Shown here: in pieces, positions 32,456 to 41,322 of the stretch
Position numbering within the stretch: the stretch's first letter is position 1
Layout: every line of letters begins with the position of its first letter
Assembly (NCBI GenBank): GCA_035652095.1
Contig: DASREM010000056.1
Coordinates: forward strand, 124,001-188,000
DNA length: 64,000 bases
Reading direction: 5' to 3'
Source of the DNA: DASREM01 sp035652095
GTDB lineage: Bacteria; Acidobacteriota; Terriglobia; Terriglobales; Acidobacteriaceae
Program-made: the position numbers and the translations under genes
The notes under the pieces: generated by a model
Told to the model about the DNA's origin: nothing
Seen by the model: only the letters and a program-made list of their open reading frames with translations
The model's database searches: none

Positions 32456-35400
32456 ATGTCTTCACTTCGCGTTTCGTTTGCCGTCGTTTTATTGCTCGCT
32501 GCCGTAGAGGTTCTGATGCAGCACACAGCTGCCGCACAGGCGACCTACACCAATCTTCACAATTTTAACTGCACCCCCATTGACTACACGGCACAGACCT
32601 CGACTGGAACTTGTAATCCAGTCCAGCCGGGGATCCTTGCTCAAGGAACCGATGGCAACTTCTATGGCATGGCGTGCGATTACTTTACGCCCTGCAATTA
32701 TGCTTCGATCTTCAGGATGACTCCATCAGGGGTCATCACGATTTTGTACAAGTTCGATGGCATCACGGCTGGCAACCCTGGTCTGTCGGGCCTCACTCTT
32801 GGGCCGGATGGGAATTTCTACGGCGTCACCCCATATGGAGGTACCGTCGGCTGTGGAACTGTGTTTCAGGTCACACCCTCAGGCGCCGTCTCCACTCTTC
32901 ACTCTTTCATCGGTACAGACCCGTCAAATCCGGCTAGCGATGGATGCAATCCGGTTGCACCTCCGGTGATCGGAGACGACGGGTATCTCTACGGAACAGC
33001 AAGTAATCACGCATACAGAATTAGCACGTCAGGAAACTTCGGAACCCTGCCGAATACGCTTCCCGGCGAGACCTCGTCGCCGCTGTTGCTCGCCAGCGAC
33101 GGCAATTTCTACGGAACGGCACACACGGCTAATGCAACACTCGGAATCACGTCTGGTACTGCTGTCTTCCAGATGACTCCGTCCGGCACTGTCACTCAGT
33201 TGTACGTGTTCCCGGCCAATTCGAGTACACCGTATTTTCCAGCAGGTTATAGCAATGCGGCTTGGGCCAGCGTGCTCGAGGGAACCGATGGGAATCTGTA
33301 CGGGACCAATGAGTTCGGGGGCGCAGGAAATTTTTACGATAGCCAAGGCCTTCTAGGCGATTGCGACACCTACTCTTGCGGCACAGTCTACCAACTCTCA
33401 AAAGCATTTTCGCCAGGCTGGGTGCACACCTTCGACGGTCTGGAAGGTAGCGCACCATACGCCGGCTTAATTGCGGCAAGCGATGGAAACTTATACGGCG
33501 CCGCTACGAGTGGTAGCGACAACTACGGCACGCTCTTCAAAGTCGACAGCGCCGGCAATCTGACCGTTCTCTATAAGTTTGAGGCGCAGTTCAACAACTG
33601 CGGGACCAGCGGATTCAACTGCGGTATCAACCCCTTTTCGCAACCTATGCAGGCCACGAGTGGCCTGATTTATGGCATGGCGCTGTACGGACCCGGGACA
33701 CCCCCCAACGCCCCAAACGGCCAAGGCACCGGTGTGTTCTACAGTTTGGACGCCGGCCTTCCCGCCTTCATCGCAACCATTCAGCCTTCGGGCAGCGTGG
33801 GCCAGACCATCGGAATTATTGGCCAGGGATTCAGCAGTGCGACAGCGGTCTACTTCAACGGATTAGCCGCGACGTTCAGTGCGGTTTCCGATACTTACTT
33901 GACGGCTACCGTGCCGCCAGGTGCATTGACTGGCCCAGTTACCGTTACGTTCGCGAGCAGCCCCACCCTGGCCAGCAATCGCACTTTTCGCATTTTGGCT
34001 TCGGGCGGCCCGAGTCTGACAACGACTACGTCTGTTGTTTCTTCATCGAATCCGTCGACGTTTGGGCAACTCGTCACCTTCACCGCGACTGTGACTCCGC
34101 AGGATGGCGGCAATGCCACGGGAACCGTCACTTTCAACGATGGCACGAATTCCTTGGGAACTTCGGTGGTCTCGGGTAACAGCGCAAATCTGACCGTAAG
34201 CACGCTTGTGCCCGGGTCGCATTCGATCACTGCTGTGTATAGCGGTGACAGCAACTACCTCGGAAGCACCTCGCCTTCGATGGCGCAAATCGTCAACGCA
34301 TCTATCGTGACCTCCGACGGCCGCTTGGGTGTGTACATACCCTCGTTTGGCGCTGTGGCAGTGGGCAGCAACAGCTCCCAAACCGTGCTGCTCTCGATCA
34401 ATGCCGCCTTGGCGCTGACCAGCGTCCAGGTAAGCGGCGACTTCAGCGTAACCAGCAACAGCTGCACGCTCAACGTACCCTTGGCAGCCGGAACGGTGTG
34501 CTCTTTGACAGTGCAGTTCGCGCCGACAGCTCCAGGCCAGCGCTGGTTCGCCCTGACCGTTCAAGACAACAGTGGCAACTCCTACGAATTTGGGCTGCAA
34601 GGAACCGGGATAGGGCCGGCACTGGCGTTCACGCCGGGAATCATTAGCACCGTAGCGGGAAATGGCACTGCTGGTTATTTCGGTGATGGCGGGCCGGCCA
34701 CCAGCGCTTCGCTAAGTGCTCCGACTGGCATCACCGTGGATCCGGCGGGGAATTTGTACATAGCAGATTATGCTAACAGCCGCATCCGCAGAGTGGATGC
34801 CAGCAGCGGAATCATCAGCACGGTCGCAGGGAACGGCTTCTCCGGTTTCGGCGGCGACGGCGGTCCGGCCACCAGCGCCTCACTGAATTTTGCGGCTGGC
34901 GTCGCGTTAGATGCGGCCGGCAACCTTTACATCGCGGACACTTCTAACCACCGCATCCGCAGAGTGGATGCGAGCAGCGGAATCATCAGCACGGTCGCAG
35001 GGAACGGCTTCTCCGGTTTCGGCGGCGACGGCGGTCCCGCCACTGGCGCTTTACTCGCTAAGCCCGAGGATATTGCGGTAGATGCGAACGGAAGTCTGTA
35101 TATCGCAGATTCTGGTAACTTCCGGATTCGCAAAGTAGATGCTGCTTCTGGAATCATCAGCACGGTTGCGGGGAACGGCACCTTTGGTTTCAGCGGCGAT
35201 GGCGGTCCGGCCACCAGCGCCTCGCTAAGTACTCCCACTGGCATTAGGGTAGACTCGACGAGCAGCCTCTACATCGCAGATTCTAACAATAACCGGATCC
35301 GCAAAGTCAATGCCAGCAGCGGAATCATCAGCACCCTTGCGGGGAACGGCACTGCCGGTTTTGGCGGCGATGGCGGTCCGGCCACCGGTGCCTCACTGAA

Positions 35401-38400
35401 CCTTACGACTGGCAACACGGTGGATGCTGCAGGGAATCTGTACATCGCAGATTATGCTAACAGCCGCATCCGCAAAATGGACGCCAGCAGCGGAATCATC
35501 AGCACGGTTGCAGGGAACGGCAGCTTCAATTTCAGCGGCGATGGCGGTCCGGCCACCAGCGCCTCATTGTATGGACCGTACGGCGCAACGGTGGATGCGG
35601 CGGGGAACCTGTACATCGCCGGCTTCGCTGAAAAGCGCATCCGCAAAGTGGATGTAACGGGATCAGCGCTGTCTTTCAGTTCAATCAGCGTAGGTCAGAC
35701 CAGCGCACCCCAGATCATCGCTATTTCTAACGTTGGCAATGCTCCGCTCAACTTTTCACAACTCGCCACATCGCTGGACTTCGGATTGCAAAGCGTAGGC
35801 AACGATTGCACGGTCGGCACACCGCTCCAGCCCGGCGCTAGCTGTAAGCTCGGCATTGTGTTCGCACCTACCGTGGCAGGGAATCCGTTAACCGGGTCTC
35901 TGGACATTGTTGACGACTCTCCCGGCAGCCCACACACGGTTTCGCTCAGCGGCATTGGCCTGGGCACGCCCGTCGTGTCCTTGAGCGCCACCAGCATTAG
36001 CTTTGGCAATCAGATCGTTGGTAGCGCGAGTGCGCCGCAGAACGTCGGCCTGACCAATACAGGCAGCGCGGGCCTCTCCATCAGTTCCATCGCAATCGCG
36101 GGTACGAACGCCGCCGACTTCGTGCAGGCCAATAACTGCCCGGCGATACTTTCCGCGGGAGCAATGTGCACAATTGCAGTGACCTTCACTCCTTCTGCTG
36201 CCGCGAACGAAACGGCGGTACTGAACATCTCAGATGACGCTGCAGGCGGCTTGCAGACAGTCGACCTTTCTGGCACTGGAGTTGTGCCGGCACCCGTTTT
36301 GGTATCGATAGCAATCAATCCTTCAAGTCCGGTCGTCCTTCCTGGCGGTGCGTTGCAGCTCACCGCCATCGGGAACTACTCCGACGGAAGCACGGCTGAC
36401 CTGACGTCAACCGTCTCCTGGTCGTCCGCTCAGCCCACTATAGCAACCATTGGCAGTACGGCTGGCACGCAAGGTTTGACAACAGGCGTGGCGACCGGCA
36501 CAGACGTCATCACGGCGACCTTTGGTGCTTTCTCCGCCACCGCAACCCTGACGGTGGATTTTGCTCTGACCGGAAGTCTGAGCACCGGGCGCTCTCTCCA
36601 CACAGCAACGCAGTTGAACAACGGAAAAGTACTCATCGCAGGGGGAGTGGATTTCTCGGGGAGCCCGGTGGCTGCCGCGGAACTCTACGATCCGTCAACC
36701 GGGACATTCACCCCGACAGGGAGTCTTAACACTGCCCGGCAATATCACACGGCCACGCTGCTGAACAACGGAAAAGTGCTCATCGTGGGCGGATGTGATA
36801 CCTTCTGTGGCGCTCAGATCTCCGGTAGCGAGCTATACGATCCCGCCACCGGAACCTTCACGCCCACCGGCAACTTGAACACGGCACGCAATATCCATAC
36901 GGCAACTTTGCTCAATAACGGGAAGGTCCTGATTGCAGGCGGTTACGGCGGCGGGAGTGTCGGCATATTGGCGAGCGCAGAGCTTTATGATCCGTCAACG
37001 GGCAGTTTTGCGGCTACCGGCAGTCTGAATGCCGCTAGAGAATGGCATGTTGCGACCGTCCTGAACACTGGCCAAGTGCTGGTCAGCGGCGGTTACAACG
37101 CCGGCATAATGGCATCCGCGGAGCTTTATGATCCGTCGACAGGGACTTTCACGCTGACCGGAAGCCTGATTACAGGACGCGACGCCCACTCCAGCACCCT
37201 GCTCAACAACGGTCAGGTCCTGATCGCAAGCGGCTGGGGTGGCGGAGCCAGTGATCTCCTGAACGCCGAGCTCTATGATCCCGTCAGCGGAGCGTTTGTC
37301 GCCACCGGAAGTCTGATCACGGCACGACAGTGGCACGCGGCCATGTTGTTGAATAACGGCAGAGTGCTGATTGCGGGCGGCTCAGACACCACCAACACTT
37401 ACTCTGCCAGCGCAGAAATCTATGACCCCGCGACCGGCATCTTCACCTCGACAGGTAATCTCAACACCGCCCGCGACCCGCACACTGCCACCTTGTTGAA
37501 CAACGGCAATGTCCTCGTGGTAGGTGGCGCAAATTCAGGCGGCACGCTGGCAAGCGCTGAATTGTTCGTCCCCGAAACCTTGATTCCGACGAACCTGGTT
37601 TCAATCAGTGTGAGCCCTCTCAATCCGACCGTCGACCTGAACGCAACACAATCGTTTATCGCGACTGGCACGTTCTCGGACGGCAGCACTCAGGTTCTCC
37701 AGTCTGTCACCTGGAGCGTGTCTGATCCAACTCTTGCCACGATCACGGATGATGTAACGAATCGAGGAACGGTGTTTACATTGTCAGGCGGTTCCGGCGC
37801 GGTCTCTGCATGCGCCGGATCCGTTTGCGGCTCGACAAATCTTACAGTTGGCATTCCCCAAGTCTCGGTCTCGACTGCCAGTGTGAGTTTCGGGAACCAG
37901 ATCGTTGGAACGGCAAGCCCCGGACAAACCATCGTGCTCAACAATAACGGAAGCGGCACGTTGCATATAACCGACATTTCTCTAACGGGAACAAACCCGG
38001 GCGATTTCACTGAATCCACAAGCTGCGGCACGACTCTGGCCGCAGGCGCAAACTGCAACATCGTTGTCGCCTTCTCGCCGCTGGCCACCGGGCCCCGCTC
38101 GGCATCTGTCATGATCGCGGATAACGCAGCTAGTAGCCCTGACACAGTGTCCCTAGTGGGCACCGGTGTAGCGGCCGCCACGACTACCACAGTGACGTCT
38201 TCGGTCAATCCCTCGGTCTTTAATCAACCTGTTACGCTCACAGCCACAGTGACAAGCACCACCGGGACTCCGTCGGGAACGGTTACGTTCTATGAGGGAA
38301 GCTTGGCGCTGGGCACAGCGATACTGGCAAACGGCTCCGGTGACCTCACGATTAGTAACCTGAGCGTTGGCTCCCATTCGATCAGCGCCACCTACGCAGG

Positions 38401-39598
38401 TGATTCCAGCCACGGAGGCAGTAACTCGCCCTTCATTGTCCAGACGACCAGCCAAGCGACCACCACAACCACCGTAGTCTCCTCGAAGAACCCGCAATTG
38501 ATTGGTCAACCGATCACCTTCACCGCCACTGTGTCCAGCCAATATGGAGGCGCTTCCACAGGTTCAATTGTGTTCAAGGCGGGAACGACCACGCTGGGTA
38601 CGGTGGCTCTCAACGGAAATCAGGCCAGCCTCACTACCTCGTTCGCCAGTTCGGGCACACGTTCCATCACGGCGCAGTATGGCGGCGATGTCAACAACAC
38701 TGGCAGCACATCATCTGCCTTGAGTCAGTCGGTGTTGTCGCAATTCTCGACCGGCACGGTCTTGGTATCCTCGCTTAATCCTTCCTTGGTCGGCCAAGCC
38801 GTGACGTTTACCGCAAACGTTACGTCTGCAGGCGGAATTCCCCCGGATGGTGAACTGATCTCGTTCCGTCGCGGTGCCACGACGCTCGGTATGGCCCCGC
38901 TGGCCGGCGGTTATGCGTCGTTCTCGATCTCGACCCTGGCGGCGGGCAGCAATACCATCACTGCCCAGTATCCCGGCGACGTTTCCTTCAAGCCAAGCAC
39001 TTCCGCGGGTTTGGCGCAGGTGGTAAACAAGTGGTCCACGTCAGCCAGCCTCACCTCAAGTTTGAATCCTTCCACTTACGGCCAAGCAGTCACTCTGACG
39101 GCAAACGTCACGTCGGCCGGACCAACGACACCAACTGGCAAGATCACCTTCAGTAACGGAGCCACCAAATTAGGGACCGTTACGCTGGGGGGAGGCATAG
39201 CCACCCTGACAAAGAGCAACCTGCCAACTGGAACCTTGTCACTGACAGCGACGTACAACGGCGATGCCAACTCGCTTACGAGTACATCACCGGTGCTGGC
39301 TCAGGTCGTGAACCAGTCCGTAACCTCTACCACGATCACTTCGTCGCGGAATCCATCGCTCTTCGGCCAGAACGTCACATTCACGGCGACGGTAACTTCA
39401 GCCACAACTACCCCGACAGGCTCTGTCACGTTTACGGCGGGCACAACTGTGTTGGGAACTGTGACCCTGAATGGCTCGGGGACTGCGAAGATAACGACGT
39501 CCACATTGCCACGGGGAACGACACCGGTAATCGCGGTCTACGGAGGTACGGCAAGTTACACATCCAGTTCATCCTCGCTGAACCAGACGGTCAATTGA
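32456..39598 (+). CDS. Giant secreted mosaic: GloVer, IPT, NHL, Kelch and Ig-like domains
   Basis: A 2380-aa extracellular or surface protein. The ATG 32456 gives the signal peptide SSLRVSFAVVLLLAAVEVLM...AAAQ; GGGGAGG sits only 2 bases upstream, and an earlier GTG at 32351 is an alternative start. Order of domains (approximate residues): GloVer-type tandem repeats 25-440 (GTDGNFYG, GTVFQVTPSGAVSTL); IPT/TIG 440-520; Ig-like 520-610; choice-of-anchor-D 615-720; six NHL repeats 728-1069; two choice-of-anchor-D 1070-1280; Big_2-like 1280-1365; seven Kelch repeats 1373-1705 (TATLLNNGKVLIAGG, AELYDPSTGTF); Big_2-like and choice-of-anchor-D to 1905; five Ig-like domains to the end. No enzyme domain and no sorting signal is seen. 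Adhesion or carbohydrate and surface binding is a guess. Confidence 0.9.
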   Translation: MSSLRVSFAVVLLLAAVEVLMQHTAAAQATYTNLHNFNCTPIDYTAQTSTGTCNPVQPGILAQGTDGNFYGMACDYFTPCNYASIFRMTPSGVITILYKFDGITAGNPGLSGLTLGPDGNFYGVTPYGGTVGCGTVFQVTPSGAVSTLHSFIGTDPSNPASDGCNPVAPPVIGDDGYLYGTASNHAYRISTSGNFGTLPNTLPGETSSPLLLASDGNFYGTAHTANATLGITSGTAVFQMTPSGTVTQLYVFPANSSTPYFPAGYSNAAWASVLEGTDGNLYGTNEFGGAGNFYDSQGLLGDCDTYSCGTVYQLSKAFSPGWVHTFDGLEGSAPYAGLIAASDGNLYGAATSGSDNYGTLFKVDSAGNLTVLYKFEAQFNNCGTSGFNCGINPFSQPMQATSGLIYGMALYGPGTPPNAPNGQGTGVFYSLDAGLPAFIATIQPSGSVGQTIGIIGQGFSSATAVYFNGLAATFSAVSDTYLTATVPPGALTGPVTVTFASSPTLASNRTFRILASGGPSLTTTTSVVSSSNPSTFGQLVTFTATVTPQDGGNATGTVTFNDGTNSLGTSVVSGNSANLTVSTLVPGSHSITAVYSGDSNYLGSTSPSMAQIVNASIVTSDGRLGVYIPSFGAVAVGSNSSQTVLLSINAALALTSVQVSGDFSVTSNSCTLNVPLAAGTVCSLTVQFAPTAPGQRWFALTVQDNSGNSYEFGLQGTGIGPALAFTPGIISTVAGNGTAGYFGDGGPATSASLSAPTGITVDPAGNLYIADYANSRIRRVDASSGIISTVAGNGFSGFGGDGGPATSASLNFAAGVALDAAGNLYIADTSNHRIRRVDASSGIISTVAGNGFSGFGGDGGPATGALLAKPEDIAVDANGSLYIADSGNFRIRKVDAASGIISTVAGNGTFGFSGDGGPATSASLSTPTGIRVDSTSSLYIADSNNNRIRKVNASSGIISTLAGNGTAGFGGDGGPATGASLNLTTGNTVDAAGNLYIADYANSRIRKMDASSGIISTVAGNGSFNFSGDGGPATSASLYGPYGATVDAAGNLYIAGFAEKRIRKVDVTGSALSFSSISVGQTSAPQIIAISNVGNAPLNFSQLATSLDFGLQSVGNDCTVGTPLQPGASCKLGIVFAPTVAGNPLTGSLDIVDDSPGSPHTVSLSGIGLGTPVVSLSATSISFGNQIVGSASAPQNVGLTNTGSAGLSISSIAIAGTNAADFVQANNCPAILSAGAMCTIAVTFTPSAAANETAVLNISDDAAGGLQTVDLSGTGVVPAPVLVSIAINPSSPVVLPGGALQLTAIGNYSDGSTADLTSTVSWSSAQPTIATIGSTAGTQGLTTGVATGTDVITATFGAFSATATLTVDFALTGSLSTGRSLHTATQLNNGKVLIAGGVDFSGSPVAAAELYDPSTGTFTPTGSLNTARQYHTATLLNNGKVLIVGGCDTFCGAQISGSELYDPATGTFTPTGNLNTARNIHTATLLNNGKVLIAGGYGGGSVGILASAELYDPSTGSFAATGSLNAAREWHVATVLNTGQVLVSGGYNAGIMASAELYDPSTGTFTLTGSLITGRDAHSSTLLNNGQVLIASGWGGGASDLLNAELYDPVSGAFVATGSLITARQWHAAMLLNNGRVLIAGGSDTTNTYSASAEIYDPATGIFTSTGNLNTARDPHTATLLNNGNVLVVGGANSGGTLASAELFVPETLIPTNLVSISVSPLNPTVDLNATQSFIATGTFSDGSTQVLQSVTWSVSDPTLATITDDVTNRGTVFTLSGGSGAVSACAGSVCGSTNLTVGIPQVSVSTASVSFGNQIVGTASPGQTIVLNNNGSGTLHITDISLTGTNPGDFTESTSCGTTLAAGANCNIVVAFSPLATGPRSASVMIADNAASSPDTVSLVGTGVAAATTTTVTSSVNPSVFNQPVTLTATVTSTTGTPSGTVTFYEGSLALGTAILANGSGDLTISNLSVGSHSISATYAGDSSHGGSNSPFIVQTTSQATTTTTVVSSKNPQLIGQPITFTATVSSQYGGASTGSIVFKAGTTTLGTVALNGNQASLTTSFASSGTRSITAQYGGDVNNTGSTSSALSQSVLSQFSTGTVLVSSLNPSLVGQAVTFTANVTSAGGIPPDGELISFRRGATTLGMAPLAGGYASFSISTLAAGSNTITAQYPGDVSFKPSTSAGLAQVVNKWSTSASLTSSLNPSTYGQAVTLTANVTSAGPTTPTGKITFSNGATKLGTVTLGGGIATLTKSNLPTGTLSLTATYNGDANSLTSTSPVLAQVVNQSVTSTTITSSRNPSLFGQNVTFTATVTSATTTPTGSVTFTAGTTVLGTVTLNGSGTAKITTSTLPRGTTPVIAVYGGTASYTSSSSSLNQTVN
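34637..35662 (+). repeat. Six tandem 171-bp NHL-coding repeats
   Basis: The motif GGAATCATYAGCAC recurs at 34637, 34808, 34979, 35150, 35321 and 35492, exactly 171 bp (57 codons) apart. Each unit encodes GIISTVAGNG...FGDGGPATSASL...NLYIADxxNxRIRKVDASS, an NHL-type blade pair. Units 2 and 3 are nearly identical over about 87 bp, indicating recent duplication or gene conversion. Confidence 0.95.
36572..37566 (+). repeat. Seven tandem Kelch-coding repeats
   Basis: Seven degenerate units of about 135-150 bp, each encoding GSLxTARxxHTATLLNNGKVLIAGG...ASAELYDP. Seven Kelch units close a typical seven-blade propeller. Confidence 0.85.
38180..39595 (+). repeat. Five tandem Ig-like-domain-coding repeats
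   Basis: Units of about 275-290 bp encoding TTTVxSSxNPSxxGQxVTFTATVTS...GTVTFxxGTTxLGTV...STLxxGxxxITAxYxGDxxxxxSTS, a bacterial Ig-like (Big_3-type) fold; the last one reaches the stop codon. Confidence 0.85.
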
Positions 39599-39882
39599 CG
39601 TTAACCAAAACCAAAGGGGACTAGATCGCAGGAGCCATTTCTGGAATGCTTGTGTAGTGCAACCGAAGGTATGAGCAATCAGGTGTTCTCCGTGATCGGT
39701 TTCTGGCAACAATTGATGGCCTGTCATGCATAGGGCTCGGGCAATGGCGGAAAGAGGGTAGCGGGGAAAATTCCTGGCGGCGGATGATCCACCTCTGTGG
39801 TGGGTGAGCACTGTCCGACAGGCTCTTGCGGGAATCCGGATAGGAGGTTCAAGTGCCATTAACGAGGAAGCTTTGCCGCGGT
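39599..39882. other. Gap without a supported gene
   Basis: About 280 bases after the giant gene. A 96-codon minus-strand frame spans it, but it has no recognisable domain or ribosome-binding site. It is followed by phage and IS debris, so it may itself be unidentifiable decayed sequence. Confidence 0.4.
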
Positions 39883-40097
39883 TCAGGGTGTCATCGCGGG
39901 TGACATGCGACTGAGCAGCGCCTGAGAAAAGCTTTGTGGCACGAGGCTGATTTCATCGCAGAGCGCCACGCCCACGGTCAATCCACAGATGTATTTCTCC
40001 GAGCCCTCATCTTTCGCGCCAATGACGAACCACTCGCTGCTGAAGAGTCTCAATCGGCCGCTGTTTCGGTTGAAGTTGTAGTTGCGGGATCCAACAA
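39883..40097 (-). pseudogene. Fragment of a phage terminase large subunit (PBSX-like)
   Basis: About 65 codons on the minus strand read RNYNFNRNSGRLRLF, WFVIGAKDEGSEKYICGLTV and GVALCDEISLVPQSF...LLSRMSP. These follow the ATPase/nuclease hinge of PBSX-family terminase large subunits (GAKDEGS...IxGxTxGxxxxDExxLMPxSF...LxRxSPxGA). The match ends abruptly at MSPA, where the conserved GARLY..TNPD should follow, and the frame stops. Upstream it runs into the IS481-like relic at about 40100. Full-length proteins are about 400-500 aa, so only a piece remains. No other phage gene is in the window. Confidence 0.65.
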
Positions 40098-40104
40098 GGT
40101 GCAA

Positions 40105-40949
40105 AGCCTGATGCGGTCAGGATGCTTTCGCGGAAGACAAACCAGGGTTACGTCACGGCACAATCGAGCCCAAGGCACGCCTTTGTCCGATGGCCTGCAT
40201 GCTAACGATCTCTGGTGCATCGATTACAAGGGAGAGTCTCAACTCAACGATCGACGCTATTGCTATCCGCTGACCGTCACCGACTACTGCTCGCGCTACC
40301 TGCTGCTGTGTGAAGCGCTGGAATCCAATCGCGAAGATCTCGCCTTTCCTGCCTTTGAGCGCCTGTTCCACGAACGCGGCTTGCCGCGCGCCATCCGCTC
40401 CGACAACGGTGTTCCCTTCGCCTCTCCGCATGGTTTGTTTCAGCTCTCCGAGCTTCTCGGTTTGGTGGCTGCGGTTAGGCATCTCCATTGAGCGGATTCG
40501 TCCTGGCCATCCTCAACAGAACGGCCGGCATGAACGCATGCATCTGACCTTGAGAAAGAAGCCACTCGTCCGGCGGGCGCCAACATCCTGCTGCAGCAAG
40601 CCAAGTTCGACACGTTCCTCGAGGAGTTCAATCACGAAAGGCCTCATGAAGCTCTCGCCATGAAATGTCCCGCTGAGGTCTCCTCTGCGTCTTGCCGCCC
40701 TATCGCGGCATCCCGGAACCGCACTACCCGTTCCACGACGGCACGCTTGTGGTCACCAGTTGCGGACGTCTTTGCTTGTACAACAAGAAGATCAATCTCA
40801 GCGTGTCCCTTGCGGGCCAGGCCGTGGGTGTCAAAGAAGTCGACCACGGCATCTGGCCGGTCAGTTTTATGGATTACGATCTCGGTTATATTGATCTGGA
40901 GGAAAAAACCTTGCAGCCCCTAAAGAACCCCTTCGGGCCAAAAGTGTAA
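40105..40949 (+). pseudogene. Frameshifted IS481-family transposase
   Basis: The DDE integrase-type core survives in pieces in different frames. Frame 1 reads ANDLWCIDYKGE, YCYPLTVTDYCSRYLLLCEA and AIRSDNGVPFASP (first and second acidic residues). After a shift near 40460 the next frame reads WWLRLGISIERI and GHPQQNGRHERMHLTL (catalytic Glu). After a shift near 40557 the first frame returns with LEEFNHERPHEALAMKCPAE. After a third shift near 40690 it reads PYRGIPEPHYPFHDG, CGRLCLYNKKINLS and VSFMDYDLGYIDLEEKTLQP to a TAA. Three frameshifts, and loss of the N-terminal helix-turn-helix at the junction with the terminase fragment, make it inactive. Confidence 0.9.
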
Positions 40950-40988
40950 CCTATGTCTCCGGAACGTTCTGTTACCCATGTCTCCGGG
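40946..40988. repeat. Right-end direct repeats of the IS481-like element
   Basis: Two near-identical copies, GTAACCTATGTCTCCGG and GTTACCCATGTCTCCGG, 25 bases apart and starting at the transposase stop. Such copies are commonly seen at the end of IS481-family elements. No matching left end is found, consistent with deletion. Confidence 0.6.
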
Positions 40989-41005
40989 CCGGACCCTGAA
41001 AAGAT

Positions 41006-41082
<77 letters not shown>

Positions 41083-41156
41083 ACGTGTCAAGTCCTTTGT
41101 TGCGTTTAGCTTACTCCGCAGCACAACGCCGAATCGGTGAATTTCCGGCGTGTCCG

Positions 41157-41194
41157 CCAAACCAGGTGCTCATCCAGGCTGAGCTACTCCCCCG
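41157..41194 (-). pseudogene. tRNA-Pro 5'-half relic
   Basis: On the minus strand this repeats the D-arm and the 5' part of the anticodon stem of tRNA-Pro (GAGTAGCTCAGCCTGG, GAGCACCTGGTT) with several changes, then stops at the anticodon loop. It lies 74 bp from the intact gene. Not a functional tRNA. Confidence 0.75.
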
Positions 41195-41322
41195 GCTGCT
41201 AATTAGGTCTGTGCGGTGTTCAGTTTACGCTGCACTTGCCGTTGGCGCAACCAGACACCTTTGGGTTCATTGGGACTATAGTGGGCTGCAAGTCAACAGC
41301 TCAACGGCAAGTCCGACAACGG

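Noticed and set aside
34637..35662. Tandem repeats as a CRISPR array
   Set aside because: Units are 171 bp, contiguous, in frame and protein-coding (NHL); no short repeat/unique spacer alternation.
33029..39504. Many minus-strand open frames opposite the 2380-aa gene
   Set aside because: Antisense shadows of Ser/Thr/Gly-rich repeated coding sequence without domains or start signals.
39569..39859. 96-codon minus-strand frame beside the terminase fragment
   Set aside because: Does not continue the terminase sequence, matches no family I know, and overlaps the end of the giant gene.
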